The position numbers and the translations under genes were made by a program. From NCBI RefSeq assembly GCF_001905845.1, contig NZ_LIVZ01000001.1:496001-560000 (forward strand): a stretch of 64,000 bases of DNA. The letters are read 5' to 3'. Positions 17,492 through 25,116 of the stretch are shown here, one piece after another (the stretch's first letter is position 1; each line of letters opens with the position of its first letter). A model generated the notes under the pieces. The model worked only from the letters and a program-made list of their open reading frames with translations. It ran no database searches and was not told the DNA's origin. The stretch comes from Streptomyces sp. TSRI0107. GTDB taxonomy: Bacteria; Actinomycetota; Actinomycetes; Streptomycetales; Streptomycetaceae.

Positions 17492-17656
17492 ATGAGCCTG
17501 CACACCACCGCCGCCCAGCTGGTCACTCTCGCCTCCGAGGGCGGGGAGCACGGCGGCAACCACAACAGTCTCAACCCGCTGGTCACCGGTGGCGGTGCGT
17601 TCATCGTGCTGATGCTGCTGCTGTGGGTGACCACCCGCTTCAACCGCGACCGCTGA
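17492..17656 (+). CDS. Small single-pass membrane protein (54 aa)
   Basis: The frame encodes 54 residues: about 30 polar residues, one membrane helix (about 34-47, [14 protein letters not shown]) and a short basic end (RFNRDR). The start ATG 17492 has only a weak GAAG-type ribosome binding site. TACGAT (17440-17445) upstream is a good -10 box. The gene lies 58 nt before nadD. It resembles the 49-residue neighbour in layout but not in sequence. Confidence 0.65.
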   Translation: MSLHTTAAQLVTLASEGGEHGGNHNSLNPLVTGGGAFIVLMLLLWVTTRFNRDR

Positions 17657-17714
17657 TCTCCGGGACGACTCCGGCCGTCGGAGTCCACAGACCGGGCCGG
17701 TAGGGTCTGCACGC

Positions 17715-18362
17715 ATGGGAGAGCAGGACATGCCTACCGGTCCGGTGAACGAGACGCCACGGGACACGAGCGGCGGCAAGCGCCGTCTCGGCGTCATGGG
17801 CGGAACGTTCGACCCGATCCACCACGGTCACCTGGTGGCCGCGAGCGAGGTCGCCGCGGCGTTCCACCTGGACGAGGTCGTCTTCGTGCCGACCGGCCAG
17901 CCCTGGCAGAAGAGCCACCGCACCGTCTCCCCGGCCGAGGACCGCTACCTGATGACGGTCATCGCGACCGCGGAGAACCCCCAGTTCTCCGTCAGCCGCA
18001 TCGACATCGACCGCGGCGGTCCCACCTACACCGTCGACACCCTGCGCGACCTGCGCGCGCTCAACCCCGACACGGACCTGTTCTTCATCACCGGCGCCGA
18101 CGCCCTCGCCCAGATCCTCACCTGGCGGGACACGGAGGAGCTGTTCTCCCTGGCGCACTTCATCGGGGTCACCCGCCCGGGCCACCACCTCAACGACCCC
18201 GGACTCCCCGAGGGCATCGTCTCGCTCGTCGAGGTGCCCGCCCTCGCCATCTCGTCCACGGACTGCCGTGCGCGAGTCGCCAAGGGCGACCCCATCTGGT
18301 ATCTGGTGCCGGACGGAGTCGTGCGCTACATCACCAAGCGCGAGTTGTACCGCGGCGAGTGA
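17715..18362 (+). CDS. nadD: Nicotinate-nucleotide adenylyltransferase
   Basis: This 215-residue enzyme adenylates nicotinate mononucleotide in NAD synthesis. [11 protein letters not shown] (about 29-39) is the nucleotidyltransferase motif and ISSTDCR (about 179) the second ATP-binding motif. The first 20 residues are variable. TAGGGT (17701-17706) lies 8 nt before ATG 17715, consistent with a leaderless mRNA; ATG 17730 with GGAG upstream is the alternative start. The LCP gene begins 16 nt after the stop codon, so the two are co-transcribed. Confidence 0.95.
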   Translation: MGEQDMPTGPVNETPRDTSGGKRRLGVMGGTFDPIHHGHLVAASEVAAAFHLDEVVFVPTGQPWQKSHRTVSPAEDRYLMTVIATAENPQFSVSRIDIDRGGPTYTVDTLRDLRALNPDTDLFFITGADALAQILTWRDTEELFSLAHFIGVTRPGHHLNDPGLPEGIVSLVEVPALAISSTDCRARVAKGDPIWYLVPDGVVRYITKRELYRGE

Positions 18363-18378
18363 GCCGAGAGGGGCACCG

Positions 18379-20079
18379 GTGAACGACCGATACGACACGG
18401 GCCACGGGGGCGAGTACGGGGGTGACCCGTACGAGCTCGTCGGCTACGACGAGTACGGCCGCCCTGTCTACCGGCAGGTGCCGCAGCAGCAGCCGCCACA
18501 TCAGCCGTCCCACCAGCAGTACGACGCCTACGCGCAGCAGCAGGCGCCGCAGCAGGGGTACGGCTACGACCCGTACGCCACGGGCGGGCAGCAGCCCGTC
18601 CCGCCGTACGACCCCTACGGGACCGGCCGGCAGCCCGCCACCCCCTCGTCGTACGACTCCTACGACTCGTACGACGCCTACGCCCCCTACGGGCAGCAGG
18701 CCGCCGCCCCGCAGCCCCGGGTCGCCGAGCAGACCGCCTACATCCCGCAGCAGACCGGACCGGGCGACGAGCGGGACGTCCCGGCCGCCCCCGCGCGGGA
18801 CGACGACCGCGACTACCGCACCGAGCAGTTCTCGTTCGTCGAGGAGCCCGACGGCGACTCCGAGGACGTCATCGACTGGCTGGCGTTCACCGAGAACCGC
18901 ACCGAGCGCCGCGAGGAGGCCCGGCGCCGGGCCCGCAGCCGGCTCATCGCCCTGGTCGTCGTCCTCGCCCTGGTCGCCGTCGGCGGCGTCGGCTACCTCT
19001 GGTACGCCGGGAAGCTGCCCGGCCTGTCCTCCTCCGACGACAAGACCGGTACCACGGCGGCCGGCGGCGCCCAGAAGCGCGACGTGATCGTCGTCCACCT
19101 GCACGACACCAAGAAGGGCGACACCTCCACCGCCCTGCTGGTCGACAACACCACCACGAAGCAGGGCACCACCGTCCTGCTGCCCAACTCCCTCGCCCTG
19201 ACCGGCGACGACGGCTCCACCACCACCCTCGCCAAGTCCGTCGACGACGACGGCTCCTCCGGCACCCGCGAGGCCCTGGACACCGTCCTCGGCACCTCCA
19301 TCCAGGGCACCTGGCGGCTCGACACCCCCTACCTGCAGAACCTCGTCGACCTCGTCGGCAACATCGAGATCGACACCGACACCGACGTACCCGACCCGGA
19401 CGCCGAGAAGAAGGGCCAGTCGCCGCTGGTCAACAAGGGCGAGAAGCAGACCCTCAGCGGCAAGATGGCCGTCGCCTACGCCACCTACCGCGCCCCCGGC
19501 GAGGCGCAGAACGCCCAGCTGGAGCGGTTCGGCCAGGTCATGCACGGCGTGCTGCGCAAGCTGACCTCGGACACCGAGGGCGCGACCGTCACCGTGCAGA
19601 CCCTCGGCATGATCATCGAGCCGCCGCTCACCGACAAGGACCTCGGCGCCTTCCTCGCCGCCCTGTCCGACCTCGCCAAGAGCGGCGACCACAAGACCGC
19701 GATGCTGCCCGTCCAGGGCGACGGCACACTGACCGCCGAGGCCGGCGACAGCGTGGTCAAGGACGTCCTCGGCGGCACCGCGAAGAGCCCCGACCAGGGC
19801 GCGGCCGTCCGCGTCTCGGTGCGCAACGCCACCGGTGTGAAGGACAACACCGAGAAGGCCCGCGTGGTCCTCCTCAACGGCGGCTTCACCTTCCTCGAAG
19901 GCGGCACGACGAGCGGCGCCGAAGCCACCTCCGAGGTCACCTACGCCGAGGCCGCCCACAAGCAGGACGCCACCGAGGTCGCCAAGACCCTCGGCCTGCC
20001 CGCGAGCGCCGTCACCAAGGGCGAGGTGTCGTCCAACGCGAACGTGACGGTCGTCCTCGGCCAGGACTACCGGCCGTAG
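18379..20079 (+). CDS. LytR-CpsA-Psr (LCP) family protein with LytR_C domain, divergent
   Basis: This 566-residue protein has a Tyr/Gln/Pro/Gly-rich cytosolic tail (about 1-130), a membrane helix (about 190-210), an outer LCP-like domain (about 235-420) and a C-terminal LytR_C domain (about 475-565, from VRVSVRNATG). LCP proteins ligate teichoic acid-like polymers to peptidoglycan. The usual Arg-rich signatures are missing: the R-S-D-T site is replaced by KKGDTSTALLV, and the D-x-x-R-x-x-R-Q site by RAPGEAQNAQLERFGQ. From memory the S. coelicolor equivalent is PdtA (SCO2578), a polydiglycosylphosphate transferase. GTG 18379 has GAGGGGC upstream and follows nadD by 16 nt. Confidence 0.8.
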   Translation: MNDRYDTGHGGEYGGDPYELVGYDEYGRPVYRQVPQQQPPHQPSHQQYDAYAQQQAPQQGYGYDPYATGGQQPVPPYDPYGTGRQPATPSSYDSYDSYDAYAPYGQQAAAPQPRVAEQTAYIPQQTGPGDERDVPAAPARDDDRDYRTEQFSFVEEPDGDSEDVIDWLAFTENRTERREEARRRARSRLIALVVVLALVAVGGVGYLWYAGKLPGLSSSDDKTGTTAAGGAQKRDVIVVHLHDTKKGDTSTALLVDNTTTKQGTTVLLPNSLALTGDDGSTTTLAKSVDDDGSSGTREALDTVLGTSIQGTWRLDTPYLQNLVDLVGNIEIDTDTDVPDPDAEKKGQSPLVNKGEKQTLSGKMAVAYATYRAPGEAQNAQLERFGQVMHGVLRKLTSDTEGATVTVQTLGMIIEPPLTDKDLGAFLAALSDLAKSGDHKTAMLPVQGDGTLTAEAGDSVVKDVLGGTAKSPDQGAAVRVSVRNATGVKDNTEKARVVLLNGGFTFLEGGTTSGAEATSEVTYAEAAHKQDATEVAKTLGLPASAVTKGEVSSNANVTVVLGQDYRP

Positions 20080-20085
20080 CCGCGC

Positions 20086-20116
20086 ACGGGCCCCGCGTAA
20101 TGGCGTGGGGCCCCGT
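20086..20116. terminator. Hairpin after the LCP gene
   Basis: ACGGGCCCC (20086-20094) pairs with GGGGCCCCGT (20107-20116) with one bulged base. It follows the LCP stop codon by 6 nt and precedes rsfS. Confidence 0.6.
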
Positions 20117-20169
20117 CGGCGGTCCGTGAGACCCTGGAAGGCAAACGACCGCCGACGGAAAGCCTTGTA

Positions 20170-20616
20170 GTGACCGCGACCGACCGCTCTCTCGAGCTCA
20201 TCACCACCGCCGCCCAGGCGGCCGCCGACAAGCTCGCCCACGACGTCATCGCCTACGACGTGAGCGACGTCCTGTCGATCACGGACGCCTTCCTGCTGGC
20301 GTCCGCCCCCAACGACCGCCAGGTCAAGTCGATCGTCGACGAGATCGAGGAACGGCTCCTGAAGGAACTCGGCGCCAAGCCGGTGCGCCGCGAGGGGGAC
20401 CGCGACTCCCGCTGGATCCTGCTCGACTACGTCGACATCGTCGTCCACGTCCAGCACAGCGAGGAGCGCGTCTTCTACGCCCTGGAGCGGCTGTGGAAGG
20501 ACTGCCCCGAGCTGGAGCTGCCCGCCGACGCCAAGGCCACCCGCGGCAAGGCGGAGGAGCACGCCAAGCTCCAGGCCGCCGAGGAGGCCGCCGAGCTGGA
20601 CGGTGAGTGGCGGTGA
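20170..20616 (+). CDS. rsfS: Ribosomal silencing factor
   Basis: This 148-residue protein of the RsfS/DUF143 family binds ribosomal protein uL14 and blocks subunit joining when nutrients are scarce. Family marks are DVSDVLSITDAFLLASAPNDRQV (central part VLSITDAFLLAS), SRWILLDYVDIVVHV and EERVFYALERLW. The C-terminus carries an actinobacterial Ala/Glu-rich extension. GTG 20170 fits the family N-terminus, although the ribosome binding site is weak. It overlaps the next gene and follows nadD-LCP, a usual order. Confidence 0.93.
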   Translation: MTATDRSLELITTAAQAAADKLAHDVIAYDVSDVLSITDAFLLASAPNDRQVKSIVDEIEERLLKELGAKPVRREGDRDSRWILLDYVDIVVHVQHSEERVFYALERLWKDCPELELPADAKATRGKAEEHAKLQAAEEAAELDGEWR

Positions 20617-21284
20617 CCGCCACCGGTGAGGTGACCGCCGGGAAGCAGGGCCGGGGCCGCCGCGTCATCCTGTGGCGGCACGGGCAGACCTCGTGGAACG
20701 TGGAGCGCCGCTTCCAGGGCACCACGGACGTCGAGCTGACCGAGACCGGCGTCGCCCAGGCGCGCCGCTCCGCCCGGCTGCTGGCCTCGCTGCGGCCCGA
20801 CGCGATCGTCGCGTCCGACCTGCGGCGGGCCGCGAACACCGCCGCCGAGCTGGCCACGCTCACCGGCCTCGAGGTGGCCCACGACGAGGGGCTGCGCGAG
20901 ACCTACGCGGGCGTCTGGCAGGGCCTGACGCACGACGAGATCATCGCCCGGTACGGCGAGGAGTACGCCGCGTGGAAGCGCGGCGAGGCCGTGCGCCGCG
21001 GCGGCGGCGAACTGGAGACCGAGGTCGCCGACCGCGCCGCCCCCGTGGTGCTGCGGCACGCCGAGAAGCTGCCCGAGGACGGCACGCTCGTCGTGGTCAG
21101 CCACGGCGGCACCATCCGCACCACCATCGGCCGGCTGCTCGGCCTGGAGGCCCACCACTGGGAGAGCCTGGGCGGCTTGTCCAACTGCTGCTGGTCCGTC
21201 CTCGGCGAGGGCGCCCGCGGCTGGCGGCTGCTGGAGCACAACGCCGGCACCCTGCCGGAACCGGTGCTCGGCGACGACGACTGA
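20613..21284 (+). CDS. Histidine phosphatase (phosphoglycerate mutase-like) protein
   Basis: This 223-residue enzyme has WRHGQTSWN near residue 20, with the phospho-accepting His, and VVVSHGGTIRTT (about 166) with the second active-site His. The family includes phosphoglycerate mutases, GpgP-type phosphatases and cobalamin phosphatases, and the substrate cannot be told. GTG 20613 overlaps the rsfS stop codon (GTGA) with GGTGAG upstream, indicating translational coupling; GTG 20607 is the alternative. A tRNA gene follows after 83 nt. Confidence 0.88.
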   Translation: MTATGEVTAGKQGRGRRVILWRHGQTSWNVERRFQGTTDVELTETGVAQARRSARLLASLRPDAIVASDLRRAANTAAELATLTGLEVAHDEGLRETYAGVWQGLTHDEIIARYGEEYAAWKRGEAVRRGGGELETEVADRAAPVVLRHAEKLPEDGTLVVVSHGGTIRTTIGRLLGLEAHHWESLGGLSNCCWSVLGEGARGWRLLEHNAGTLPEPVLGDDD

Positions 21285-21367
21285 CGGCCCGGGGACCCGG
21301 ATTTCACTTTCCGGCAGGTCGCAGGCTAAAGTTCTTCTTGTTCGCCCGCCGAGCGGGGAGAACAGAT

Positions 21368-21440
21368 GGGGCTATAGCTCAGTTGGTAGAGCGCCTGCAT
21401 GGCATGCAGGAGGTCAGGAGTTCAATTCTCCTTAGCTCCA
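21368..21440 (+). tRNA. tRNA-Ala (anticodon GGC), copy 1
   Basis: A 73-nt cloverleaf. The acceptor stem GGGGCTA (21368-21374) pairs with TAGCTCC (21433-21439) and contains the G3-U70 pair that identifies alanine tRNA. The anticodon stem CCTGC/GCAGG encloses a loop with GGC. The T arm has GGAG-TTCAATT-CTCC. CCA is not encoded. Identical to the copy at 23367. Confidence 0.97.
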
Positions 21441-21446
21441 CGGTTG

Positions 21447-21478
21447 AATCCCGTCCCCCACAGGGGGGCGGGATTTTT
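21447..21478 (+). terminator. Terminator after tRNA-Ala copy 1
   Basis: AATCCCGTCCCCC (21447-21459) pairs with GGGGGGCGGGATT (21463-21475, one G-T pair) around ACA, followed by TTT. Confidence 0.9.
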
Positions 21479-21645
21479 CGTCTCTGCCGTTGAGTGAAGG
21501 CGGCCCGAGAGGCGTATACCTCTTCGGAGGCGCGTCGGCGGGTGCCGTGTCCGGACTGGTACCACGGCGTCGCTGACCGTGTCGGTCCGGTCGTGGCAGA
21601 ATCAAACGGCCGGAAGGGGGCGCGGCCCGACGGGAGGGAGTAGCG

Positions 21646-21822
21646 ATGCCTTCGAGCATCCTCGAGGAGGTCGGCCACCTCCTCGGCGAAGCAGCGTTGA
21701 CACGGAACACGGCCACCCGGCTCAGCTGCCCTTCCTGCGGTTCCGCGCACGTGGCCCAAGTCCTCGGCGACAACGGCGGAATCTCCTACGTGTGCACGGC
21801 CTGCGGCCACAGCTGGAGCTGA
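21646..21822 (+). CDS. Small zinc-ribbon protein (58 aa)
   Basis: The frame encodes 58 residues: a helical start (PSSILEEVGHLLGEA) and a zinc ribbon with two CxxC pairs, CPSC and CTAC, about 20 residues apart. GGGAGGGAG (21632-21640) lies 5 nt before ATG 21646. Codon use is normal. The next small Cys-containing gene starts 3 nt after the stop codon, so the two form an operon. Function is unknown; a nucleic acid or protein-binding role is plausible. Confidence 0.72.
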   Translation: MPSSILEEVGHLLGEAALTRNTATRLSCPSCGSAHVAQVLGDNGGISYVCTACGHSWS

Positions 21823-21825
21823 TCG

Positions 21826-22059
21826 ATGGGTGCACACAGGCGGAAGTGCGACTGGTGCGGCAGCGGCACGCCGATCGTCCGCGACATGGAACCGGTGAAC
21901 CCCGACTACCAGTACTGGTGCGAGGAATGCGCGCGGGCGCTGATCATAAAAGGCGACCCGATCGAGACGTACCGTGAACTGGAGGGCGAGCCGATCTACG
22001 GCCGTCTGCTGGAGGAGCACTGCACTCTCAAGCGCTTCTATTCGTTCGTGACCGCTTGA
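21826..22059 (+). CDS. Small CxxC protein (77 aa), zinc-binding candidate
   Basis: The frame encodes 77 residues with two CxxC pairs, CDWC near residue 9 and CEEC near residue 32, which would fit one zinc ion, followed by a helical region (YRELEGEPIYGRLLEEHC). ATG 21826 is 3 nt after the stop codon of the 58-residue zinc-ribbon gene. The last 32 bases overlap the convergent membrane glycosyltransferase gene. No function can be assigned. Confidence 0.72.
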   Translation: MGAHRRKCDWCGSGTPIVRDMEPVNPDYQYWCEECARALIIKGDPIETYRELEGEPIYGRLLEEHCTLKRFYSFVTA

Positions 22060-23245
22060 GTCCCGGTGACCGCGTGAGCGCCGCGCACAGCAGGAACGCG
22101 CAGCCGGCCGCCGCGTAGAGGCCGGAGAGCGGCAACTCGGCGGTGCTCTGGCGCAATTCGGGCCGCCCGTCGCCATGTGGCACCCACCACAGGGCGTACG
22201 AGCAGAACACCAGGGCGGTGCCCGCGGCGGTCACGCGGTGTCTCCGCGCGGTGAGCAGCAGCACCAAGGGCACGCACCAGACCCAGTGGTGCGACCACGA
22301 CACCGGGCTGATCAGCAGCGCCGTCACCGCGCACCCGAGCACGGCCCACGCCCGTTGCCCGCGCAACTCCGCCGCGACCGCCACGGCCAGCCCGGCGACG
22401 GCCGTGAGCGCCGCCGCCACGACCCACGCGGCCCCGGGGTCCGGGGTGTGGAGCAGCCGGGCCAGGACGCCGCGCAGCGCCTGGTTCGCGGTCTCCTCGG
22501 CGTGCCCGACCCGCCCCGCGCGGAACACCATGCAGCTCCAGAACCGCCAGGAGTCGTACGGCAGGACGGCCGCCGTGAGCAGGGTCACGCCGGCGAACGC
22601 GGCCACCGCCCCGCGCGCGTGCCGCAGCCAGGGAGCGCCGGTGCCCCTCGTACGGCGGGCGACGAGGCCGGTGACGAGCAGGAACACCGCGAACAGAGCG
22701 GGCGTCAGCTTCACCGCCGCCGCCAGGCCGATGCCGAGCCCGGCCAGGCGGTCCCCGGGCCGGCGGGTGAGGTCCCACAGCACCAGCACGGCCAGCAGCA
22801 GGTTGATCTGGCCGTACCGCAGTGTCGTCCACACCGGCTCGCACCACACGGCCGCCGCCGCGACCCACCAGACGGTCTCCGCACGGGTGTGCCCGACGAG
22901 CCGCAGCGACAGCCGGACGAAGGCGACCAGCAGGAGCAGGTTCCCCGCCGTCGCCAGGACGCGCAGGCTCTCGGTGTCCGGCAGCGTCAGCGGGGTGAAC
23001 AGCAGGGCCGCGAAGGGCGGATAGGTGGTGGGCAGTTGCGCGGCGGTGGTCCGCAGGGCGTACAGATCGCCGCCCGCGCGGACGGTCGCGCCCTCCGCGC
23101 GGTACACCATCAGGTCGATCATCGACACCTGCGCGGACCGCTGCGCGACCCAGAACGCCGCGAAGGAGAAGAGGCACACCCCGAGGGCGGTCGGCACGTG
23201 GCGGTGGACTGCGGAGAACGCGATCACGGTCACCGGCCCGACCAT
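22028..23245 (-). CDS. DUF2029/GT87-type polyprenol-phosphate-dependent membrane mannosyltransferase
   Basis: This roughly 405-residue protein has about ten membrane helices. TYPPFAALLFTPL (about 70) and the preceding VYRAEGATVRAGGDLYA match the outer loop with the catalytic Asp/Glu region of GT87 alpha-mannosyltransferases (PimE-like). GYGQINLLLAVLVLWDL and SWSHHWVWCVPLV are further family marks. Such enzymes add mannose from polyprenyl-phosphate-mannose to lipids or glycans outside the membrane. ATG 23245 is chosen because the frame becomes hydrophobic from there; no ribosome binding site is clear and GTG 23233 is possible. Confidence 0.82.
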   Translation of the reverse strand: MVGPVTVIAFSAVHRHVPTALGVCLFSFAAFWVAQRSAQVSMIDLMVYRAEGATVRAGGDLYALRTTAAQLPTTYPPFAALLFTPLTLPDTESLRVLATAGNLLLLVAFVRLSLRLVGHTRAETVWWVAAAAVWCEPVWTTLRYGQINLLLAVLVLWDLTRRPGDRLAGLGIGLAAAVKLTPALFAVFLLVTGLVARRTRGTGAPWLRHARGAVAAFAGVTLLTAAVLPYDSWRFWSCMVFRAGRVGHAEETANQALRGVLARLLHTPDPGAAWVVAAALTAVAGLAVAVAAELRGQRAWAVLGCAVTALLISPVSWSHHWVWCVPLVLLLTARRHRVTAAGTALVFCSYALWWVPHGDGRPELRQSTAELPLSGLYAAAGCAFLLCAALTRSPGLKRSRTNRSA

Positions 23246-23366
23246 AGCGCCCGTATCCGGGCAGAACGGAAACGATTTGGTGTTCCACCGGGTGGACCGT
23301 GTAATGTTCTCTGTGTCGCCGCGAGGAAAGACCGCAAGGAAAACCGAAACGGACGACACACCGCAA

Positions 23367-23439
23367 GGGGCTATAGCTCAGTTGGTAGAGCGCCTGCATG
23401 GCATGCAGGAGGTCAGGAGTTCAATTCTCCTTAGCTCCA
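23367..23439 (+). tRNA. tRNA-Ala (anticodon GGC), copy 2
   Basis: All 73 bases equal those of the copy at 21368, including the G3-U70 pair and GGC anticodon. The flanks differ, so only the mature tRNA is duplicated. CCA is not encoded. Confidence 0.97.
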
Positions 23440-23443
23440 CAGC

Positions 23444-23482
23444 AGATCCCGCCGGATCGGAAATGATCCGGCGGGATCTTTT
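23444..23482 (+). terminator. Terminator after tRNA-Ala copy 2
   Basis: AGATCCCGCCGGATC (23444-23458) pairs perfectly with GATCCGGCGGGATCT (23465-23479), followed by TTT. It can also terminate the NuoF-like gene coming from the right. Confidence 0.9.
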
Positions 23483-23502
23483 CGTGTATCCCGCCTCGTC
23501 CC

Positions 23503-25116
23503 TCAGCGGCCGAGCGCCCGGCGGCCGCGTCCCTGGGACAGCACCGGCAGATTGCTGCGGGCCGGCTGCTGGGAGCGGTTGTCCTCCTCCAGGCGCAGGG
23601 CCAGCGCCGGACAGCGGCGGACCGCGCGCAGCGCCTTCGCCTCGGCGTACCGGGGGACGGCCGCCTGGGCGACGGTCGGGAAGCCGTCCGCGCCCAGCTC
23701 GAAGACCTCCGGGAGGATGTCGGCGCACAGGCCGTGCCCCCGGCACAGCGTCCAGTCGACGTAGATCTTCTGGCGGCTGGGGCCGTTCTCCTCGTCCGTG
23801 GCGCCGCCCGGGACGCCCGTCGGGGCCCTGCCCCCCTCGAAGAGCGGCAGAACGCCCTCCACGGGCCGTCCGCAGCCGTTGCCGAGGACATGGGCGGCGA
23901 GGTCGTCGGTGAACGCCTTGACGGTCGACTCCAGGAACATCGCGGAGCCGTCCGGGTGCGAGCAGGCGCCCCGCCGTTTGACGTTCCTGGCGACCTGCTT
24001 GAGCGCCTCCAGGGCGGCCGGTCCGCCGCCGTTGAGGATGTCCTCCATGCCGCGCGCGGCGGCCGGCAGGCCGAGGTAGCAGGGGCCGCACTGGCCCGCG
24101 CTCTCCTCCGCCAGCCACTGCGCCACCCGCAGCGACTCGCCCAGCGGGCAGGTCTCCTGGCTGATGGGCAGGATCGCCCCGGCGCCCAGCGAACCGCCCA
24201 CCGCGTCCAGCGAGTTGCGGGAGACGATCGCCTCGTTCACCGTCGCCGCGTCGATCCACTTGCCGTGGTAGCCGCCGGTCAGCACGCCCTGCGGGACCGG
24301 CGGGGCGCCGGCGAGCTGCAGGACGTAGCGCAGCGGCACCCCGGTGGGGACCTCGATCACCATCGGGCGGGCGACCGCGCCGGAGACCGTGAGCATCACG
24401 GTGCCCGGCTCGTCGTACAGCCCGGTGTTGCCGTACCGCTCCGGGCCGATCCGGGCGGCGATCGCCAGCTGGGCGAACGTCTCGGCGTTCGACAGCAGGG
24501 TCGGGGCGCCGCCGACGCCGCTCTGCGAGGCGCTGATCTTGCGGCCGGGCGGGATCGCCGGGCCGCCGTCGATCGAGCGGATCAGGGAGGCGGCGGCACC
24601 GGTGACCATGCGGACCGGGTTGCGCTGCACGCGTGCGCGCAGCGCCGACCGGCGGCCGTTGCCCAGACCGCGCTCGGCGAGCGCGGCCTCCATGGAGCGC
24701 TGGGTGGACTCCCGGGTGACCCCCACCACGAGCGTGCGGGCACCCAGGGCCTCGGCGCACAGCAGGGCGCCGTCGAGAATCAGGTGCGGGGCACGGTTGA
24801 TCAGCACCGTGTCCTTGCGGCAGGCGGGTTCGTCCTCGCTTCCGTTGACCACGACCACCGGCCGTACGCCGCGGCGGATCGCCGACTCGGCGACCGACCG
24901 CAGCTTCTTGTGGAAGGGGAAACCCGCGCCGCCGCGGCCCCTGAGGTTGATGCGTTCGGCGAGCTGCGCGAGCTGCTCGCCGCCCAACGGTTCGAGCGGC
25001 CCGTGCACCTTCAGGTGCATGGGCAGATCGAGTCTTTCGACAAGGTCGAAGCCCGACGTGAGCTGAGGAAGTCCGACCACGCGGACTTCGGGTACGTCGG
25101 GCAGGGCCTCGTTCAC
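23503..25116 (-). CDS. NuoF-like flavoprotein fused to a C-terminal ferredoxin
   Basis: This 537-residue protein starts with a complex I 51-kDa (NuoF) domain: RGRGGAGFPFHKK (FMN/NADH site, about 60), VVVNGSEDEPACRKD, a SLBB region, and the Cys ligands CGPC (about 325) and a later Cys for a 4Fe-4S cluster. The last 120 residues hold a 4Fe-4S or 3Fe-4S ferredoxin of the monocluster type (CRGHGLCADILPEVFEL, then RRCPALAL). It probably moves electrons between NAD(P)H and its own ferredoxin. It overlaps the upstream membrane cytochrome gene by 4 bp (ATGA), so the two proteins are made together. No other complex I gene is nearby. Confidence 0.85.
   Translation of the reverse strand: MNEALPDVPEVRVVGLPQLTSGFDLVERLDLPMHLKVHGPLEPLGGEQLAQLAERINLRGRGGAGFPFHKKLRSVAESAIRRGVRPVVVVNGSEDEPACRKDTVLINRAPHLILDGALLCAEALGARTLVVGVTRESTQRSMEAALAERGLGNGRRSALRARVQRNPVRMVTGAAASLIRSIDGGPAIPPGRKISASQSGVGGAPTLLSNAETFAQLAIAARIGPERYGNTGLYDEPGTVMLTVSGAVARPMVIEVPTGVPLRYVLQLAGAPPVPQGVLTGGYHGKWIDAATVNEAIVSRNSLDAVGGSLGAGAILPISQETCPLGESLRVAQWLAEESAGQCGPCYLGLPAAARGMEDILNGGGPAALEALKQVARNVKRRGACSHPDGSAMFLESTVKAFTDDLAAHVLGNGCGRPVEGVLPLFEGGRAPTGVPGGATDEENGPSRQKIYVDWTLCRGHGLCADILPEVFELGADGFPTVAQAAVPRYAEAKALRAVRRCPALALRLEEDNRSQQPARSNLPVLSQGRGRRALGR

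Noticed and set aside
22038..23399. Alternative minus-strand frame over the membrane glycosyltransferase
   Set aside because: The product is Arg/Gly/Pro-rich with no helices, typical of a shadow frame; the overlapping frame has ten membrane segments.
21368..23439. Integrative element using tRNA-Ala as attachment site
   Set aside because: No integrase or excisionase lies between the tRNA genes and the genes there have normal codon use. A duplication or old island remains possible.
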